NCBI GenBank assembly: GCA_028554645.1
Contig: JAQOOI010000018.1
Coordinates: 496,001 to 560,000, forward strand
Length of the DNA: 64,000 bases
DNA from: Omphalotus guepiniiformis
Taxonomy: Eukaryota; Basidiomycota; Agaricomycetes; Agaricales; Omphalotaceae
Direction: 5' to 3'
Shown: in pieces, positions 11,401 through 22,821 of the stretch
How positions within the stretch are numbered: the first letter of the stretch is position 1
Layout of the letters: each line of letters starts with the position of its first letter
Notes under the pieces: model-generated
Seen by the model: only the letters and a program-made list of their open reading frames with translations
Databases searched by the model: none
What the model was told of the DNA's origin: nothing
Translations under genes and position numbers: made by a program

Positions 11401-14347
11401 CGAAAACACCCGCCCTTCATCAGCGTTGAGTATGGTTCCGATGTACGACGAGAGGACAGGATGGGGTGAGATTTCTATGACAACAGCATCTGGATACACC
11501 TTCGAGATAGTGTTCATCGACTCCGTGAACAACACAGGCATGCGAGCATTCTGCCAATAGTAGTCACCCGTGTATTCGGAATCGAAGAAGCCTCCTGTGG
11601 AAGTCGAGTATGTAGATACCTGAGGTGTATGTACCCCAGGATGATTGTCAAACGCCTTCTTAACAAGGGATTGATACAAGTCTTCGCAGTGCCCTATCAT
11701 CGTTGAGTGCACCGGCACCCTAGTCTTGATCTTCGATCCAGATATTCCCCGAGCAGAAGCCATTGACAAGACCTTGTCTATGACAAGCGCAGGGCCAGCA
11801 AGAGCAACGGCAGACGCAGCATTGTAACATGCGATGTCAACAGGGTCTAAATGTTCCAAGTCTTCCGTCCTTGCTAGCTGAATTAGCTCCTCTGCTTCTT
11901 GTGCGTTGCATGATAAGGCAGCCATTGTTCCACCTAAATGTTCAATGGACGCAAACGCGAGACCTCTAGCGATTGCCAATTCTACAGTGAGAGCTCTGGA
12001 TCCTGCTCCAGATGCATACATGATTGCTGTCTCTCCAGCCGAGTGTCCAACAATCGCGTCTGGCTTGACTCCAACGTCAAGCAGAAGGTCAAAAAGTGCC
12101 ATTTGAAATATGGCGATAGATGGTAGGGTCAGCTCAATAGGCCAGCTGTCAATAGGCTTGCACGACGTAGGTGAAGCGAATAGCCCATGATCTTGAATTA
12201 AAGACTTGCCGACTTTGGCCTTATAGATAGCATCAGATTCCAAAACACTAGCTCGGAAGACAGGGAAGTTCTCAAAGAATTCACGACCCACTGCAGTTGA
12301 CATGAGATACGCAAAGCGACGGTGAATTCTGAATCAACTTACTGTCAAAATACTGCGGTCCTTGCCCTGAAAATACGAAAACGATCGGAGGCTCAGAACG
12401 CGGGGTCAACGTGGGTTGGGGTGCTTTCACTTGCTGCAAAGACGATTTCTCTACCACCGTAAAAGTTCTCCAAGTCATCTGCCGAGCACGTCTGCCGAGA
12501 TCTACGGCTAGTTTTGGCAACGTCTCCGGATTGGCGCGAGCTGCATCTAGGACAGATTCAATCATGAATGAAGCTGCTTTGGAAGACAACCCCCCAGCAC
12601 ACAGTAGTATGGGTTTTTCGGAGTCGTAAGTGCTTACGCCTAAACGTTCAGATGCCGCGGGCGGACTCTGCACAACCACATGAGCATTCGCACCACCGAT
12701 GCCTGAACTATTGATGGCCACGAGAGATGCACCTCCGGCACGGGAAGGTAGAGGGATGGGATTGGATGGGACATTGAGTTTGTAGGTGTCCCATAGAATG
12801 GCAGGATTCTTGGTATTCAGGTTGACATTCGGAGGAATGACTTTGTGCTGGAAAATGGAAAGAACTTTGGAGAGGGAGGCCAAAAAAGAAGTGATTTCAG
12901 TGTGACTGATGACCTTCACGTAAGCAAAGACACAAGAAGCGAAATATAGTTAACTTGACCAATGTTCCCCTTCACGCTACCTATGAGCAGAGGATCCTCT
13001 CGCGCGCAAGCCTCTCCGACCCAGTTTGCCTCGGTGGGATCGCCCTTGGCAGTTCCTGTAAGATATCATCAGTATACACGAAAACAGTGATAGAAGTGAA
13101 CTTGACCTGTGGCGTGGCACTCGAAATAATCAACTTCTTTGGGAGATCGACCGGCTCTGGCAAAAGCTTTGAGCATTACTTCGTACTGGGCTTCGGCGAC
13201 TGGCGCATTGGGAGGCGCAATCGATCCACTTGAATTCACAGCCGTGCCAAGTATCTGCTGGATGTTTAAACCAGGAGCTTTAATGTAGTTGGGGGACACT
13301 CACCGTTCCATAGACGTGGTCACCGTCTTTGATAGCAGCCTCAAGGGGTTTAATCACGATAGCCGCAACACCTTCTGCGCGAGAGAAACTAAATGAGCCA
13401 AAGGTCAGCAGGGCTTAATTACCATATATTCGTAGCGCCCACCCATCAGCAGAAGCATCAAATGGTTTGCATTTGCCATCTTTCGCTAAAACGGATCCCT
13501 GGCTATAATTGAACCAATCGGTAAGCCTGTCGGAAAAGAAAGCTCAGTAAGACGTTCAATCAGACCGACGAAACCGTTACCTTTGGTTGAGCTGACATCC
13601 TGCCACCACCGCAGCTTCGCAGTCTCCAGCTTGCATGGAGTTGATGGCTAGATGAAGAGCAGTACAGGTCGAGCTGCATGCAGTGTCGCTGGGTACCGAC
13701 GGTCCCCGGAGATCCAAATGGTAAGAAATCCTGTTAGCGATCATAGAAGGGATGCCTGCGAACGATCCCTGAGCATCAAATTCACTCTATAATATCTCTA
13801 TCGTCAGTAATACGCGTAATACAGTTAGAGCAGTCCCACCGCGTCGGAGACATTCGTTATGTCATGTCCGGTGCCCGACGTGAAGCATCCCACACGGTGC
13901 GAACGATAGTTGATGCCCGAGTCATGCAATGCCAGGAACGAATGTTCAAGCAACTTCCGAGTGGAAGGTGCCATAGCACGAGCATCTTTGACAGAGACAC
14001 CAAATTCAACGTTGTCGAAGCGGTCTATGTCCTTTAAGAATGATCCTGTATCGACAGAAATCTGGCCTAGGTTAGATCCTTTCCAGCTAAAGGTGATTGA
14101 GTAAGTTGGACCTTGATGACTGAGAGGATTGTGGACGTACGCCTCGATATTAAATCTTTCGGCAGGTATTTTCTCGTAGGATTGCCCTCCACTGAGCAAG
14201 AATTCGAAGAAAGCGTTGTGGTCAAGGTTGACTTCTGAGGTAGTTCCACTAGGTAGTTCTACGGAAATTCCGACCTACAGATGATGTTAGTATGGTTGGA
14301 TGAGACGAGCATCGTCAAAAACTCACTATAGCAACCTGGTTGGACAT
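5419..14347 (-). CDS. Reducing type I polyketide synthase with C-terminal thioester reductase
   Basis: This is an iterative multidomain PKS of roughly 2,500 aa split by many short introns. The start is at 14347: MSNQVAI joins across an intron to VGISVELPSG, the usual KS opening. KS: active-site DTACSS (Cys codon 13676-13678) and ECHATG (about 13114). AT: GHSAGE near 12040. DH: HIIRGEPIMPAAG near 11090 and HPAILDACFHM near 10440. Next comes a region (about 9730-8900) with the end of a methyltransferase-like fold, then a degenerate enoyl-reductase fold (about 8800-8400). In the latter the expected nucleotide-binding glycines are replaced (LLTHCESSIGK). KR: YLLLGGIGSLG near 8120 and YSSVTAAFGNGGQSNY near 7630. 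ACP: GLDSLLASK (Ser near 7090). Reductase: FLLTGATGTLGSNI near 6790 and YIQSK (6117-6131), releasing the chain as aldehyde or alcohol. The gene is head-to-head with two trans-enoyl reductases. The product is unknown. Confidence 0.93.
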
Positions 14348-15263
14348 GGTGTTAGTACTATCCCGAGAAAAACCCGGTTCGAAGCAAGGTGTCCACACCA
14401 AGTTTAAGAATCGCGGATGAATGAGTCTGGGTGGTCGAGCAACCAGGTCAAGGAGGTACTTAAGGCCAGTCCGATTTCAAGGTTCAATGTGGGTCCAAAA
14501 CGCAGAGTTGATGAAAATATCGTATCAGCAGTTGACATACCAATTTAGCTGCATCCACCACGTTCACTTCGTCGCTTCACTGAGTTCACTTCTTGTTGTG
14601 TTGATGCAATCCCAATTGAAGATTCCCAGTCCCGACCTGTTGTGCTTATCATACCTTCATTCTGCAATATGAATCGCCAAAGCTGATAGGAAGACCGTTT
14701 TGATAGGCACGAAGCTCCCGCCTGCTTTCTGATTCCATGGTTGCAAGAAACAAACACAGAGAAACGCCTGCCAGTGCGGCCCGGCATTGCACAAACACAT
14801 ACATATTTTTGGCTGAACTTCTTTATAGATATCATTCAAGTCTGACGTTTTGAAGCTCTTCCGTTTAGTCTAGATTCATCATTCTTGCCGACTCAAGAAC
14901 TCAAGTTCAGACTTTTTTTCTTAGAATAGCACGTCCTTTGTTGTATCGCATACAGTGTCACTGATCGTTACATAAACCCGGGACCGGTGCGGGTGCGGCT
15001 AAGGCTTAAGAGTTAGCGTTAAGCGCTCCACGGTCGTTCAGCGCTTCAGCGCTTCAGAGGTTGGATGATTGCGACCAACGAAAGTGCTCAGCGTACTTCA
15101 CTTTTTCCGTATTCACATCCAGCCGCACGGGAGAACCTGATGAAAGGAAGGAAGGGTACCATCATAACCCTATCGTAACTTGGATTCGCACCTTTAGACT
15201 GGTCACAAAGAGCCATCACTGAGGCCTCAAAATCCTGACATTTCGCATCTTTTTCCTCCGAAA
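14348..15263. promoter_or_regulatory. Divergent promoter between PKS and first trans-enoyl reductase
   Basis: 916 bp separate the two start codons, so both genes must be driven from here; co-expression is likely but inferred. A small tandem repeat (TTCAGCGC, about 2.6 copies, 15037-15057) sits about 210 bp from the reductase start. No coding region is convincing inside. Confidence 0.55.
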
Positions 15264-16525
15264 ATGTTGGCAGTGTGTACCATAGGTGGCGGAAGGGTCG
15301 AACTCCGAGAAGTCACCATTCCGCACCCTGCGCCTGGCCAAGTGAAGATCAAAGTCGTTGCTTGTGCCCAGAATCCTGCTGATTGTGAGTTCGGTATTCA
15401 GATATTGAGACGGTGTGAAGCAACTAGCCATCAGGGAAGACAGTGATGTATCACGATAAGCCAGGATGTATAGTTGGTTGTGATTTCGCTGGGATCGTGG
15501 TTGAACTGGGAGAAGGCGTGAAAGGACATCAAACATTCGTGGGTGACAGAGTAGCAAGTTTCGTACATGGAGGTGAGTCTTTCAAGACTATCATGACTAA
15601 ACTTTGAATCGTGCGAGCAACGAACATTTTTAGCTGTACGAGCAAATGGATCCTTTGCGGAATTTCTAGTTTGTCCAGCTCACATACTCATCAAAATCCC
15701 AGAAACATGGTCCTTTGAGATGGCCGCCCAGATTCCAATTGCTTGCTTTACAGCGTCTCAATGTTTGTATCAATCGCAAGATGATCCCCCCACTTCAGAC
15801 AACTCCACCAGAACACCTCTTAACATTCTGATATGGGGAGGAAGTACCAATGTTGGTCATTATACGATTCAACTTGCGCAATTAGGTGGGATGCGCGTTA
15901 TCAGCACCTCGTCCCCAAAACACCTCGAGTCAGTGAAAGCGCTTGGTGCTTCGGAGGTGTTCGACTATAGAAACCCGAAGGCAGGACAAAAGATTCGAGC
16001 GCACACCAATGAAGGACTGAGTCGTGCCGTTGACTGCGTAAGCGAAGCCACTACGCCTTTCCAAATCAGCAATTCTCTAGGTCCTAGTGGAGGAACTATC
16101 TCCATCGTAAACCCTTACACAAGTCGAAAACAAGGCGTCAAAACAATTTTCTCCCTTGCTTACACCCTTCTTGGTGATGTATGTTTTCTGTTCGATTATC
16201 AGCTGTATGATAATCATTACTCTAATGCCTCAAGGAGTTTGAATTTCCTCAATCATACAAACCTGTATCTGAAGACATTGAGTTCGGGGATAAGGCTACT
16301 AAAATTATCACTCGTCTGTTGGCAGAAGATGCAATTGTTCCAACTCCAATCAAGATCATGCCCCATGGATTGGCCAGCGTCAGTGATGGATTGGAATACA
16401 TGAGAGCGGGTAGGGTATGTAGTAGCTATTCTGAATGTCCATTAACCGCTGATTATACGTATATGTAGGTCAGCTATGAGAAAATCGTTTATCGTGTCTC
16501 CGACACCCCAGGAATTCTAATCTGA
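15264..16525 (+). CDS. Trans-acting enoyl reductase, LovC type (copy 1)
   Basis: A zinc-free medium-chain reductase of the LovC/ApdC family. These stand-alone enzymes reduce the enoyl-thioester on a PKS whose own ER is dead, using NADPH. Five exons join cleanly: 15264-15384, 15435-15572, 15634-16179, 16235-16414, 16469-16525, giving about 345 aa. The N-terminal GroES-like half reads MLAVCTIGGGRVELREV and GCDFAGIVVELG; the nucleotide fold carries ILIWGGSTNVGHYTIQ, then ASEVFDYRNPKAGQKIR and GGTISIVNPY, all hallmarks of the trans-ER family. The C-terminus ends in VSYEKIVYRVSDTPGILI. It is transcribed away from the PKS and followed by a close paralogue with the same four intron positions. An ordinary alcohol dehydrogenase-like reductase is the alternative, but context and motifs favour trans-ER. 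Confidence 0.88.
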
Positions 16526-17483
16526 TATAGAACAAGATATCTATCAAGCAGCTCATTCAAATGAGAATCCATTGTACATAGGTAGACGAGGGCGATCATA
16601 GATATATATGCGGCTTGCCAGATTTGATCGAGATCACATCGGTGTGTATAGTATACTTTGAGTCTTTACTAGCTTCACTACCGAAGACATAGCGTCAAGG
16701 AAGAAGGATCAAATGATCATCGATGATATGTCTTTTGTCCGTGCATCAGAAAAGTTGATCTATCACCAACTTGATCTTTGAAGTGCAGAGCGGTAGATTC
16801 ATGTAAAAGTGTAGATGAGATCGACTTTGTGTTCGTGCCCCTTGGATGGACGGACACTATTGCAATCTGGTTGTAATGTGCTGTTGGGTTTCGATAATAC
16901 ACTCTGTTGACATTTCACCGAAAACAGCTGATATACTTATATACTTACAACCTCTCTCCTGAGTCGATGTGAAGCACATCTTGAAGCGCCCATGAAGTAT
17001 TGCTGTATTTACGTAATTGACGCTTTCCCGGCCCGGAAACGAATGGTGGGCCGACAGTGTATTGCAACTTTCCAATACTACTCATGCTATCTCTTTCCAC
17101 TTGCTGTGCCTAAATTTCAGCGTACCGTATTCTTGGCTTTATTAAGAAGTACAGATCGACTGGACAAGCCAGGATCTAACAGGACATACCCGAGGATCAA
17201 GGCGATAACAAACACCATTTTTCTACCATGGAGCCTGAGCTCGTTTTAACCCGCTGCCACTCGGGGCATGATTGCATCTTGAACTTCATCTTTTTCCATG
17301 ACAAAAATACTCATGGTACACAAAAATCGACCTCCTGTTTGGATAAGGATGAAGGGAACTTTCCAGCGCACCCGAAACGTCCATGGATCTGGCTTTCCCA
17401 CCTCGACATCATGAAGTCTGGGGCTGCAGGGTACATAAAAATCTGACATTGATTCGTCAGGATCCTTACTTCACAATTTTTCA
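16526..17483. other. Intergenic between tandem enoyl reductases
   Basis: 958 bp with no recognisable gene or degenerate third reductase copy. It should hold the copy 1 terminator and the copy 2 promoter; no motif is clear enough to name. Confidence 0.4.
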
Positions 17484-18805
17484 ATGCCATCTTTCGAACC
17501 AAACACGAAGCATATGCTTGCTGTCTGTACTATCGGGGACGGAAGGGTAGAGCTGAGAAGCGTTCCCATTCCCTCCCCTGCTCCCGGCCAAGTTCTAATC
17601 CATGTCAAGGCCGCCGCTCTGAACCCAACTGACTGTAAGTACACATCTCTACGAGTTGCAGGTGCCTCAAAGTAACTGATGTACACAGGGAAGACTGTGA
17701 TGAACTACAACAAAGCAAATTGCATCGTCGGCTGCGACTTCGCTGGTGTTGTCGCCGAGCTCGGGCACAGTGTTGACCCCACCCAAGCGCACGTCGGCGA
17801 AAGGGTCGCTGGCCTAGTGCACGGAGGTATGGCCTCTACAACTTTTGGGTTATATCTTGGTTCAATGCTTGTTTTTTCAAGCCGTCCGTGCCAACGGAGC
17901 CTTCGCCGAATACCTTGTTTGTCCGGTCTACACACTAATCAAGATTCCCGAGTCTTGGTCTTTCGAGCAAGCTGCCCAATTACCTGTAGGCTGTTTCACA
18001 GCTTGTCAATGCCTTTACCAGTCGCAAGCGTTGCCTTCGCCTATCCGTCCTCTCGGAAAGCCACTTGACATCCTGGTCTGGGGAGGAAGTTCCTCTGTTG
18101 GCCATTTTACTATCCAGTTCGCGAAGATGGGCGGCTTGCGTGTAATCACCACCACCAGTCCTCAAAACTTTGATAAGGTGACAGCTCTAGGTGCCGATGA
18201 GGTATTCGATTACAAGAATCCGAAGTCTGGGCAAAAGATTCGTGCTTTTACTCATGGAGAACTACGCCACGCGGTGGACTGTATCAGCGAGCGAACGACA
18301 CCGTTCCAAGTCAGTGAGTCCCTAAGCGTAGAGGGCGGGGCGGTATCAGTAGTAAATCCCTATGCGAGTCGCAAGAAGGGCGTGAACACAGTCCTCTCGC
18401 TCGCATATACGGTGTTAGGCGATGTAAGTACAAGTTCATCTCTTCGAAATGGACGTTCATATCTGATTATGTTCTCTAGGCCTTTGAGTTTCCGGAGTCG
18501 TACACTCCAATACCAGAGCATGTCGAATTTGCTGCGAAAGCCGGCAAGTTGATATCCCAACTACTGGCGGAAGGGAAAGTTACTCCTGTTCCGATCAAAG
18601 TCATGCCCCATGGACTTGCTAGCGTCATAGACGGATTCGATTATATGAAGGCGGGAAAGGTGAATTACCTCTAATTATACATCCCTTCTACTCTCCATTC
18701 AAGAAATGCATCCAGGTCAGCAATGAGAAGATCATATATCGTATATCTGATACGCCTGGAGTACTGGATCTCTCGCGAGACCAAGGCTTGACAGTAGCTA
18801 ATTGA
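17484..18805 (+). CDS. Trans-acting enoyl reductase, LovC type (copy 2)
   Basis: Paralogue of the preceding gene. Exons 17484-17634, 17689-17826, 17882-18423, 18480-18659, 18716-18805 join in frame, and all four introns sit at the same codons and phases as in copy 1. Motifs: GCDFAGVVAELG, the NADPH-binding ILVWGGSSSVGHFTIQ, ADEVFDYKNPKSGQKIR, GGAVSVVNPY. It has a ten-residue N-terminal extension (MPSFEPNTKH) before the methionine that matches the start of copy 1, so 17514 is an alternative start, and a longer tail ending in QGLTVAN. The two proteins are clearly similar but not near-identical, so the duplication is not recent. Role inferred: an NADPH enoyl reductase partner for the adjacent PKS, perhaps acting at different chain lengths from copy 1. 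Confidence 0.87.
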
Positions 18806-19208
18806 GCATTCCTTTTCCTGTATGTACCTATAACCTTTTGTAACATTGCAGACGTCGACAACGTATAGTACCCAATCGAGGATTGTCAGAAGATGCTCTC
18901 GTTATGCACTTCGTACGTATTTGAGTTCGACGATATCGTGAAATCGTAGCGAGCGGCGCCGATACATATGCACTGTCGAAGTTCCCCATTTGTTTCTTGC
19001 TTACATCTTTACATACATCTAAGATTTGAGAGTCAGGATATTCAAGGACCGATGGACTGTCATGAAATTTGAGATTGCCTGCCAGTGAAGGTTGAAGATT
19101 TTTCAAATTCCGCCCTACATTTTCCTGCATGCTCACGGTGAATCCGCTGGCGAATAGTGGCATGTAGTCACACCTCCACCGACCTCTGGAATCTCTTCAG
19201 ATATCACA
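18806..19208. other. Intergenic
   Basis: 403 bp between the second enoyl reductase and PIG-P, both on the plus strand. Nothing recognisable beyond the expected UTRs. I place the right edge of the biosynthetic locus here. Confidence 0.4.
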
Positions 19209-19789
19209 ATGACGAATGAACCGACTAGTCCTGCATCCCCTGTTGCTGAATTTCCACCTTCACCTCCAGAGTATCGTAGCAGAGCGCCAGAGTTCTACGG
19301 GTTTGTAGCCTTGACATCTACTTCATTCGCATTCGTCATCTTCTTGCTCTGGGCTCTTGTTCCGGATGAATATATTGTGTGGGTAGGCATAGAATGGTAT
19401 CCTAGTCGGTGAGTAGCGCGCCTTTCTCCGAAACGTCTCAAGTTTGACACGCCCTTTCAGCGAATGGGCTTTACTCCTACCTTCATGGACAGTCGTCGTT
19501 GTGCTCTTGACATACTTCGCCTATGCGTCTCTGACGATTTATGGAATTCCTGCATTCGATCAAATATCTACCATTACAGGTGCCGCAAATGTCTTCCATT
19601 TTATGATCTTTCGCGTTTAACTGCGTACAAGTAGACTCTCGTGCCCAATTTCCTGAAACTTCAACAAATGTACGGAATGATTTCTCGGACTATGCATCCC
19701 ATGCGCAAACGCATGCAATACCCGAGCTCTATGACATTCCGATAGGACTTGTTAATCGTGTCATGTATGGAACAGAGAACAACGAGTAG
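19209..19789 (+). CDS. GPI19: GPI-GlcNAc transferase subunit P (PIG-P/GPI19)
   Basis: Small membrane subunit of the ER complex that adds GlcNAc to phosphatidylinositol, the first step of GPI-anchor synthesis. Three exons join in frame: 19209-19408, 19461-19579, 19632-19789, giving about 158 aa. The N-terminus is a proline-rich cytosolic tail. The first membrane segment begins EFYGFVALTSTSFAF and is followed by the family motif LLWALVPDEYIVWVGIEWYP. The second segment is WALLLPSWTVVVVLLTYF, and the C-terminal tail carries the conserved PELYDIPIGLVNRVMYG. Length and two-TM layout match the family. It is a housekeeping gene and marks the end of the metabolite locus. Confidence 0.93.
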
Positions 19790-20335
19790 ATAGAGCTCGA
19801 CGACGGTTGAAGAGAATGCTGATGTGGAGTTTAAGCTAAGGTGTGTATACTATGCTTCCGTTGTGGCCATATCTTCTAGCATGTTAACAAAACTGTAAAT
19901 AGGATGCACCCTGCTCGGACAACCACGACCATTTCATACTACCTAGGTCAATTGGTCGACCGGTCACCGTCGTGGCATGTTGTTCCTCGATATATCGAGA
20001 AAGAGATGCAAGGACTCCACAAGTTCAGATGCAGTCTGTAGAACCTCGCAGTAGGTAGCTAGGAGCTTGACCACACCAACATTCGTATGTAGAAGAAGCT
20101 CTAGATATGAATATCTATTTTTCTGCGAGCAGCAAGCACGTGTCGTGAGAAGACTTATGATCACATGTTCGAAGGTCAAAGCAGGACATAGCACGGTCTA
20201 CCCGATCACTTAGTGACTAAACAGAAGAAACCCTCTGACTGAGCTGTATTTCAAACTACCTGCTCTACCAATTTGGGATCTACATAAGCCCCAGTGTATT
20301 CTTGACTGCAATGAATCGGTGAACATATTCCACAA
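19790..20335. other. Intergenic (convergent 3' ends)
   Basis: 546 bp between the 3' ends of PIG-P (plus) and the LPMO-like gene (minus). Only small open frames without family resemblance; expected to hold both 3' UTRs. Confidence 0.4.
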
Positions 20336-21296
20336 TCACTGTGTGAAGTCAACACAACTCTCGTAGGTCTGGTTGACCTGAGTACCAAACCACCACCACC
20401 TTGAAATCATCCATATAAATATTTTCAAGTCCATTCACATCGAAGAGACTCACTGGATAGCACAATCTCCAACGTTGCTGCACTGATCACCGAGATCCGG
20501 AATGGTGACATTGAACATCGCTACGGACACGATGAGCCAATCCAGTCATCATGTGGACGTTTCATAGAATTTGATACTCACTTTCGTTGGCCGGAGCTTC
20601 AGCTTGCGTGATGGAGTTGTTGGCGTAAACCGGCCAGGTGAACAGACGGGCGATGGGAGTTTTGGCATTGAGATCGATCTAAATTTGACAGGAAAGATCT
20701 GAATGCCGTCAACTGGAAAAGTCATTGTTTGTTCTGCGTACCACCGAAACGTTCTGCACACGCAAGAGATCAGACTAGCTGTACAGTATAGACAGAAATC
20801 ACGAACAGCATAACCGGTGTGTCTAACAGCGATGTCGATTTGGATAGGAACTACCGTTCCCGGAGTGAACGTTTGGACTTCCTCGGTGTTGTCCGCCAGC
20901 TACATCATCGTTCATCCGTTATATGATACCTTACGAAACACGATTTCAAGATGACTAACCTGCAATCCTCGGCACAAGAAAAGGTCGCAAGCGGTGGCGT
21001 TGAAGCTTGAATCAGCGACTCTCAGGGCATACTCGACCTAGCACAACTGATCATCAGTAAACGACAGACTGACGGAACACATAGTGGTACAGGTGCAGTT
21101 TTGTCTGTGCAACCTCGTAAGCAGGAAGCTCTTTCACTGCGGGAAGAATTTGCTTACCCAATGCAAGCTCGTCGTATGCACCCGTTCCGCAAGCAGCTAG
21201 AGCAGCAGGGCCAACTTGTCGTGGCGTCGGGGTGGTAATAACACCATGAGCCAAGGCTGTTGCTGCGAGTCCAGCGAGAGTAAGAAGCTTCAGCAT
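20336..21296 (-). CDS. Secreted LPMO-like protein with N-terminal histidine (chitin-binding type-4 family)
   Basis: The start at 21296 gives a signal peptide (MLKLLTLAGLAATALA) whose cleavage would expose HG as the mature N-terminus, the copper-binding histidine-brace arrangement of lytic polysaccharide monooxygenases. The next residues, VITTPTPRQVGPAALAACG, match the basidiomycete chitin-binding type-4 secreted family. Further exons read YALRVADSSFNATACDLFLC, then a region including TPIARLFTWPVYANNSITQA. The last exons join as DCAIQWWW and end QTYESCVDFTQ at the TGA at 20336-20338, the usual ending of this family. Six short exons with canonical introns. A role in oxidative attack on, or binding of, wall polysaccharide is inferred; the substrate cannot be read from sequence. 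Confidence 0.82.
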
Positions 21297-22351
21297 GTTT
21301 GTGTTTTAATCGAAGTTTCCTGGGTACTGCGTTTCATGGGTTAGCAACGCGACACTTTATATATCCAGCAAGGTGTTACGTGCATTCAGCTGACTACAGA
21401 GAAGCAGACCCTCCTATCACAGGCTGAATAAACAATCGATTCGGGTAGAGGTCGCGATGACTTCGGTGTATCTGCGTCTGAGAATCAGGTTGCGAACCTT
21501 CTTCACTCTTATCTTTAAACCTGAAGTATTCTTCGAGCTAGAAAATACGCCATGAGCACAATAACGTGCCAATAGAAGTTTGAGGTGGTCCGGTGTTTTG
21601 CCAGGATTGAGCAGAAGGGGTACCAAATTTGGTGTCCATTGTCCAGTCGCTGAATGGTGTCTATTGGGCAAAAGAAACGTATTCGCGGTACCGCGAATGG
21701 CGTCAACTAACCTGGAGGCAAATAAAACTATTTTGTACTACCAACCCTCTTTCCTTGCTCCTTACTGCACGAAAACGATGTTTCGGAAAATTGAACGCTT
21801 CTAATTGGTTCTCCAGGTCAGTTGGAAGGGTGTGCCTTTAGAGCAGGACAGATTACTCCATTGACAACACATATGGAAAGGGGGTTGTTCACGTCACAAA
21901 GTGGAAGCCATATGGATGCTAGATGACGCTTTAGGCCAGAAATTCGCATACTGCCTGACCCAATGAAGTAAAGATAGAATAGCAACTTTGCTCGACATAT
22001 CTTTTGGACGGGAAGTACGTCTTCATTATCCTTTCATCATCTGCAAATGTTCCGTGAATATACGATTTGGTGAAGCACATAACACGAGTACGAACAAGAG
22101 AGTCAAAGACACTTCACGCAGATGGCACTGTTTCTCCGACTCTCAGTTGAGCGAGCTGTGACTGAAGATGCTTAAAGCGATCAGAATCTGAATATAGAAC
22201 GTTCGAAGTTCCGATTGAGGAGGTATATTTGGTTGAGAATTCATTACAGTTCGTTATCGAAGACGAGATGGACGGGTCCGTAAGATGCTATTAGTGAGGT
22301 GTTATACACGGTTTATATATGGCCCAGCACTGCTGTCAAAGTCCTGAACAG
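21297..22351. other. Intergenic with TATA box of LPMO-like gene
   Basis: 1,055 bp between the LPMO-like start and the VMA10 stop. On the minus strand TATATAAAG at 21355-21363 lies about 60-67 nt upstream of the LPMO-like ATG and is a good TATA box. The rest has overlapping short frames on both strands but nothing I can tie to a family. Confidence 0.45.
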
Positions 22352-22821
22352 TTAAGACTGAACCTTCTTGAGGTTCCTGTGTAGCTCGGGCTTTACGAGC
22401 ACAACTCTGTCCAACAGTTTCTTGACGACTACATCCTTGTTGCTCGAGTACGAATCAGTGATTGCCGTCAATTTGACCTCCGTATCCTTATCCACAGCAG
22501 CTTGAGCATCGGACGTCGTACCAGCATGCTAACCACACAGACATGAACGTTCGTTAATAGGTACAAGAGACGAGATGACGCACCGATGCCTCGAACGCTT
22601 TGAATTCCGCTTCCTTCGACTTCTTGTACTCCTCTATTTCCTTGGAAGCTTCAGAACGAGCATCTTTCAATTTCTGCACGCGATATTCTCGAGCTTTTTG
22701 TACGATCTTGGCAGCCTCCTTCTCTGCCTCTAGAAGAGTCTGAATACCTTGAGATTGCTGAGCAGACTGTAAAGAAAAAGATAAAGATGAATTATTGTGA
22801 TAGAGACGGTCGACATACCAT
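22352..22821 (-). CDS. VMA10: V-type proton ATPase subunit G
   Basis: Peripheral-stalk subunit of the vacuolar proton pump. The first coding exon is only the ATG (22819-22821), followed directly by a GTATGT donor; the second begins SAQQSQGIQTLLEAEKEAAK, the conserved subunit G opening. A long basic and acidic coiled coil follows (EYRVQKLKDARSEASKEIEE), and the protein ends in KKVQS. About 115 aa, the usual length. It is head-to-head with the symplekin gene with only 108 bp between start codons. Confidence 0.93.

Noticed and set aside
14360..14400. B-box-like GGTTCGA sequence suggesting a tRNA
   Set aside because: No matching acceptor stem, A box or anticodon arm can be folded around it. I found no tRNA, rRNA or convincing snoRNA in the window.
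21417..21841. Overlapping frames on both strands upstream of the LPMO-like gene
   Set aside because: No signal peptide, no conserved motif and no plausible introns linking them; promoter or spacer sequence is more likely.
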